A stretch of DNA of 8,255 nt, from assembly GCA_905479025.1 (NCBI GenBank), contig CAJQKX010000407.1, positions 1 through 8,255 of the forward strand, written 5' to 3'. Below the pieces are notes generated by a model, which saw only the letters and a program-made list of their open reading frames with translations, was not told the origin of the DNA and searched no databases. Made by a program: the position numbers and the translations under genes. Position 1 is the stretch's first letter. Each line of letters opens with the position of its first letter. Source of the DNA: an uncultured Paraglaciecola sp. (GTDB taxonomy: Bacteria; Pseudomonadota; Gammaproteobacteria; Enterobacterales; Alteromonadaceae). Of the stretch, positions 6,513 through 8,255 are shown piece by piece.

Positions 6513-6546
6513 AAAGCTAGAAGCCCGTTAACCCTAGCTTTTTTTT
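6513..6546 (+). terminator. intrinsic terminator after cyaY-esterase
   Basis: AAAGCTAG (6513-6520) and CTAGCTTT (6534-6541) form a perfect 8-bp stem around a 13-base loop, and a run of eight T's (6539-6546) starts within the distal arm. It lies 100 bases after the esterase stop, ends the plus-strand unit, and separates it from hemCD. Confidence 0.75.
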
Positions 6547-6606
6547 GCCTGCATAAATGTCCAAAGTAAGTACCTAAAGCATTCAATAGAACAACTGGGC
6601 AACACC

Positions 6607-6848
6607 ATGAAAAAACTCACTCAACTATTGATTATTTTAACGTTAGGTTTGTTGAGCCAATTTTTATCTGCACAAGTTGAACGTAGTCAACAGAGCCGCA
6701 GTATAGAAAACAAACGCCCACCGATATCCTTAAAGGTTTTGTGCAGGGTCAAAATAACAAAGTGAAACGTATTTATTTTTTGATGTAAATCACCGTATTA
6801 ACTCATGAACAAATTAGTCAGCACTTTGAAGTGGGCTATCTAAATTAA
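6607..6848 (+). pseudogene. probable decayed gene for a small exported protein
   Basis: I do not recognise the family. An ATG at 6607 opens 52 codons ending at TGA 6763-6765. Its first 22 residues look like a signal peptide: KK, then the hydrophobic LLIILTLGLLSQFL, then LSA before QV. After about residue 38 the frame turns Arg/Lys-rich and stops. Protein-like sequence continues in other frames: DILKGFVQGQNNKVKRIY from 6723, then FFDVNHRINS across the T6 run at 6776-6781, then EQISQHFEVGYLN to a TAA at 6846-6848. The simplest reading is one gene broken by at least three indels, one at the T-run. The ATG lacks a good ribosome site. A short functional 52-residue peptide, or plain chance, cannot be excluded. 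It lies between the terminator and hemC. Confidence 0.35.
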
Positions 6849-6950
6849 ATATGAGCAATAAGCACGCTAGACCTTTTGTATCGCTGAAAAAAGTGTCGGT
6901 GTTGAGTGAATTAACGCTGTGCTAAAAAATTGTTTGGAATTGTGGCATTT

Positions 6951-6979
6951 TTTACCTTTACTCGAAATATGTCTATAGC
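6951..6979 (+). promoter_or_regulatory. candidate sigma-70 promoter for hemCD
   Basis: TTTACC (6951-6956) and TATAGC (6974-6979) are spaced by 17 bases, each matching consensus at 4 of 6 positions. The start would be near 6986, giving a leader of about 59 bases. An alternative extended -10, TGATAACAT (7005-7013), lies closer to the gene. I cannot choose between them by eye. Confidence 0.4.
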
Positions 6980-6992
6980 CAAGCTCTCACAC

Positions 6993-7017
6993 GACTTATG
7001 TTTCTGATAACATAGTC
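6993..7017 (+). promoter_or_regulatory. dyad in the hemC leader (operator or hairpin candidate)
   Basis: TATGTT (6997-7002) and AACATA (7009-7014) are perfect complements around a 6-base centre. GAC and GTC outside extend this to 9 bp with one bulged T. The dyad ends 28 bases before the hemC ATG and overlaps the alternative -10, so it could be a regulator site or an RNA hairpin. No known operator is recognised. Confidence 0.35.
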
Positions 7018-7044
7018 AGTGTCATTATTTGTTCAGGAAATTTC

Positions 7045-7974
7045 ATGTCAAAACGCATTATCCGTATCGCCACGCGCAAAAGTGCCTTAGCGTTATGGCA
7101 AGCAGAGTTCGTTAAAGCGGCGTTACTTAACGCCCATAATAATTTGCAGGTTGATCTTGTGCCTATGAGTACTCAGGGCGACAAGATTTTAGACACCCCT
7201 TTGGCTAAAATCGGTGGCAAAGGTTTGTTTATTAAAGAGCTAGAAGTCGCAATGACTGAAGGTCGTGCGGATATTGCTGTGCATTCTATGAAAGACGTAC
7301 CTGTTGCTTTTCCTGACGGGTTTGGCCTTCACGCTATTTGTGAACGTGAAAATCCTTTTGATGCCTTTGTGTCTAATCACTTCAATTCACTCGAAGCGTT
7401 ACCACTTAATGCAGTGGTAGGCACATCCAGTTTGAGACGTCAGTGTCAATTACGTAAAGTCAGACCTGATTTGGTGATCAAAGATTTACGGGGTAATGTG
7501 AATACCCGATTGGCGAAGCTAGATGCAGGCGAATATGACGCCATTGTGTTGGCTGCGGCAGGCTTGATCCGATTGGGTATGCGTGAGCGGATCCAATCTG
7601 AGATGCAGGCTGAATTATCACTTCCCGCTGTGGGGCAGGGGGCAGTGGGTATTGAATGTCGCAATGATGATGCAGACTTGATTGCGCTACTAGCCCCCTT
7701 GAATCACTTTGAAACATTCATTAGGGTCAAGGCTGAAAGAGCTATGAACGCCAAATTAAATGGTGGTTGCCAAGTGCCTATTGGTAGTTTTGCCGAGTTA
7801 GATGGTCAATATATTACGTTACGGGGTTTGGTAGGGTCGGTGGATGGTAAAGTGATGTTGTATGCTCAGCACACTGACGTGCTAGACAATGCTGAGAAGC
7901 TGGGCGAATATGTCGCAGAATTGTTGCTTGCCCAAGGGGCAGAGGAGATCCTCAGTGCTTTGCAAGCCGATTAG
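7045..7974 (+). CDS. hemC: porphobilinogen deaminase (hydroxymethylbilane synthase)
   Basis: HemC joins four porphobilinogen units into hydroxymethylbilane, the linear tetrapyrrole on the way to haem and sirohaem, in the cytosol. The 309 residues fit the family (E. coli about 313) and the numbering coincides with E. coli at key sites: Arg11, Lys83 and catalytic Asp84 in HSMKDVP, Arg131-Arg132 in GTSSLRRQ, Arg149 and Arg155 in DLRGNVNTR, and Cys242 in NGGCQVPIG, which carries the dipyrromethane cofactor. The [14 protein letters not shown] block (193-206) is also typical. The enzyme should be active. AGGA lies 6 bases before the ATG. hemD follows after 3 bases, in the same reading frame. The hemC-hemD pairing is the usual gammaproteobacterial one and its protein products act consecutively. 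Confidence 0.98.
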   Translation: MSKRIIRIATRKSALALWQAEFVKAALLNAHNNLQVDLVPMSTQGDKILDTPLAKIGGKGLFIKELEVAMTEGRADIAVHSMKDVPVAFPDGFGLHAICERENPFDAFVSNHFNSLEALPLNAVVGTSSLRRQCQLRKVRPDLVIKDLRGNVNTRLAKLDAGEYDAIVLAAAGLIRLGMRERIQSEMQAELSLPAVGQGAVGIECRNDDADLIALLAPLNHFETFIRVKAERAMNAKLNGGCQVPIGSFAELDGQYITLRGLVGSVDGKVMLYAQHTDVLDNAEKLGEYVAELLLAQGAEEILSALQAD

Positions 7975-7977
7975 TCT

Positions 7978-8255
7978 GTGACATTTTTACTCCTTAGGCC
8001 TCAAGCTAAATGCCAAGCCAGTGCACAAGCATTTAGTTATGCAGGATTATCTGCAGTTGCTTGCGGGTTAATTGATACTGTTGTGGATGATGTTGCAAAT
8101 GGCCAATTACCTACCAAAATAGCTGGTTTGCATAGCCATGATGGTGAAAAGATTTATGTGATAGTAACCAGTACAGTGGCTGCTGAGCAATGTGTGTTGA
8201 TGAAAAACCAATGGCCACAAAACGTGTGTTTTTTTGCTGTGGGAGCCAGTACTGG
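7978..8255 (+). CDS. hemD: uroporphyrinogen-III synthase, N-terminal part (runs off right edge)
   Basis: HemD closes hydroxymethylbilane with inversion of ring D to give uroporphyrinogen III. Translated by hand, 92 codons are open to the edge; relatives are about 240-260 residues, so well over half is missing. Similarity is low, as usual for HemD, but the start MTFLLLRPQA matches the family's N-terminal LVTRP-like motif. The stretch IYVIVTSTVAAEQ (59-71), followed by NQWPQNVCFFAVGAST, matches the E. coli region where the sequence reads ALSQHAV, then WP, then YFAIGRTT. The start must be GTG at 7978: the hemC stop TAG at 7972 is in the same frame with only one codon (TCT) between. No clear ribosome site is present, so translation is probably coupled to termination of hemC. 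Confidence 0.88.
   Translation, partial: MTFLLLRPQAKCQASAQAFSYAGLSAVACGLIDTVVDDVANGQLPTKIAGLHSHDGEKIYVIVTSTVAAEQCVLMKNQWPQNVCFFAVGAST

Larger units (their letters stand above)
6849..7044 (+). other. hemC upstream region, no intact gene
   Basis: A 24-codon ORF (6851-6925) has no ribosome site and no recognised similarity; it may be further debris of the preceding broken gene. TAAAAAAT (6923-6930) and ATTTTTTA (6947-6954) form an AT-only 8-bp inverted repeat that would be a weak hairpin. The hemC promoter and leader candidates occupy the rest. Confidence 0.4.

Noticed and set aside
6372..6586. Two overlapping ORFs on opposite strands (65 and 61 codons)
   Set aside because: Both run through the intrinsic terminator and the esterase 3' end; no ribosome site and no family resemblance.
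7446..7717. Two minus-strand ORFs of 72 and 79 codons
   Set aside because: Antisense shadows of conserved hemC codons.
1..8255. Defence system, prophage, insertion sequence or CRISPR array
   Set aside because: All intact genes are recognisable housekeeping genes in conserved order; no transposase, integrase, repeat array or target-site duplication is visible.

Overview
The window looks like chromosomal housekeeping DNA from a marine gammaproteobacterium, most likely of the Alteromonadales (Glaciecola, Paraglaciecola or Alteromonas type). The basis is gene order and close protein similarity to remembered Escherichia coli sequences, combined with AT-leaning base use. The genus is inference; no search was run.

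Left part, minus strand, read right to left: gmk (guanylate kinase), rpoZ (RNA polymerase omega), spoT (bifunctional ppGpp enzyme), ridA (enamine/imine deaminase), trmH (tRNA Gm18 methyltransferase) and the first 210 codons of recG, which runs off the left edge. This is the enterobacterial gmk-rpoZ-spoT-trmH-recG order with ridA inserted. The genes link guanine nucleotide supply, transcription and the stringent response to tRNA modification and fork repair. Probable promoters lie before gmk and before rpoZ. The 104-base rpoZ-spoT spacer is unusually structured, and spoT begins with GTG and has no clear ribosome binding site.

Right part, plus strand: a 144-base divergent region separates gmk from cyaY (bacterial frataxin). 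A carboxylesterase of the phospholipase/carboxylesterase family follows, then a good intrinsic terminator. About 630 bases without an intact gene come next, holding what looks like the wreck of a small exported-protein gene. hemC (porphobilinogen deaminase) and the first 92 codons of hemD (uroporphyrinogen-III synthase) follow as a tight pair. cyaY and hemCD both concern iron and tetrapyrrole metabolism.

No tRNA, rRNA, CRISPR array, insertion sequence, phage gene or defence system is visible. I do not see a new multi-gene system. The points most worth checking are the RNA-like structure ahead of spoT, the inverted repeat touching its start, the decayed gene before hemC, and the shared reading frame of hemC and hemD.
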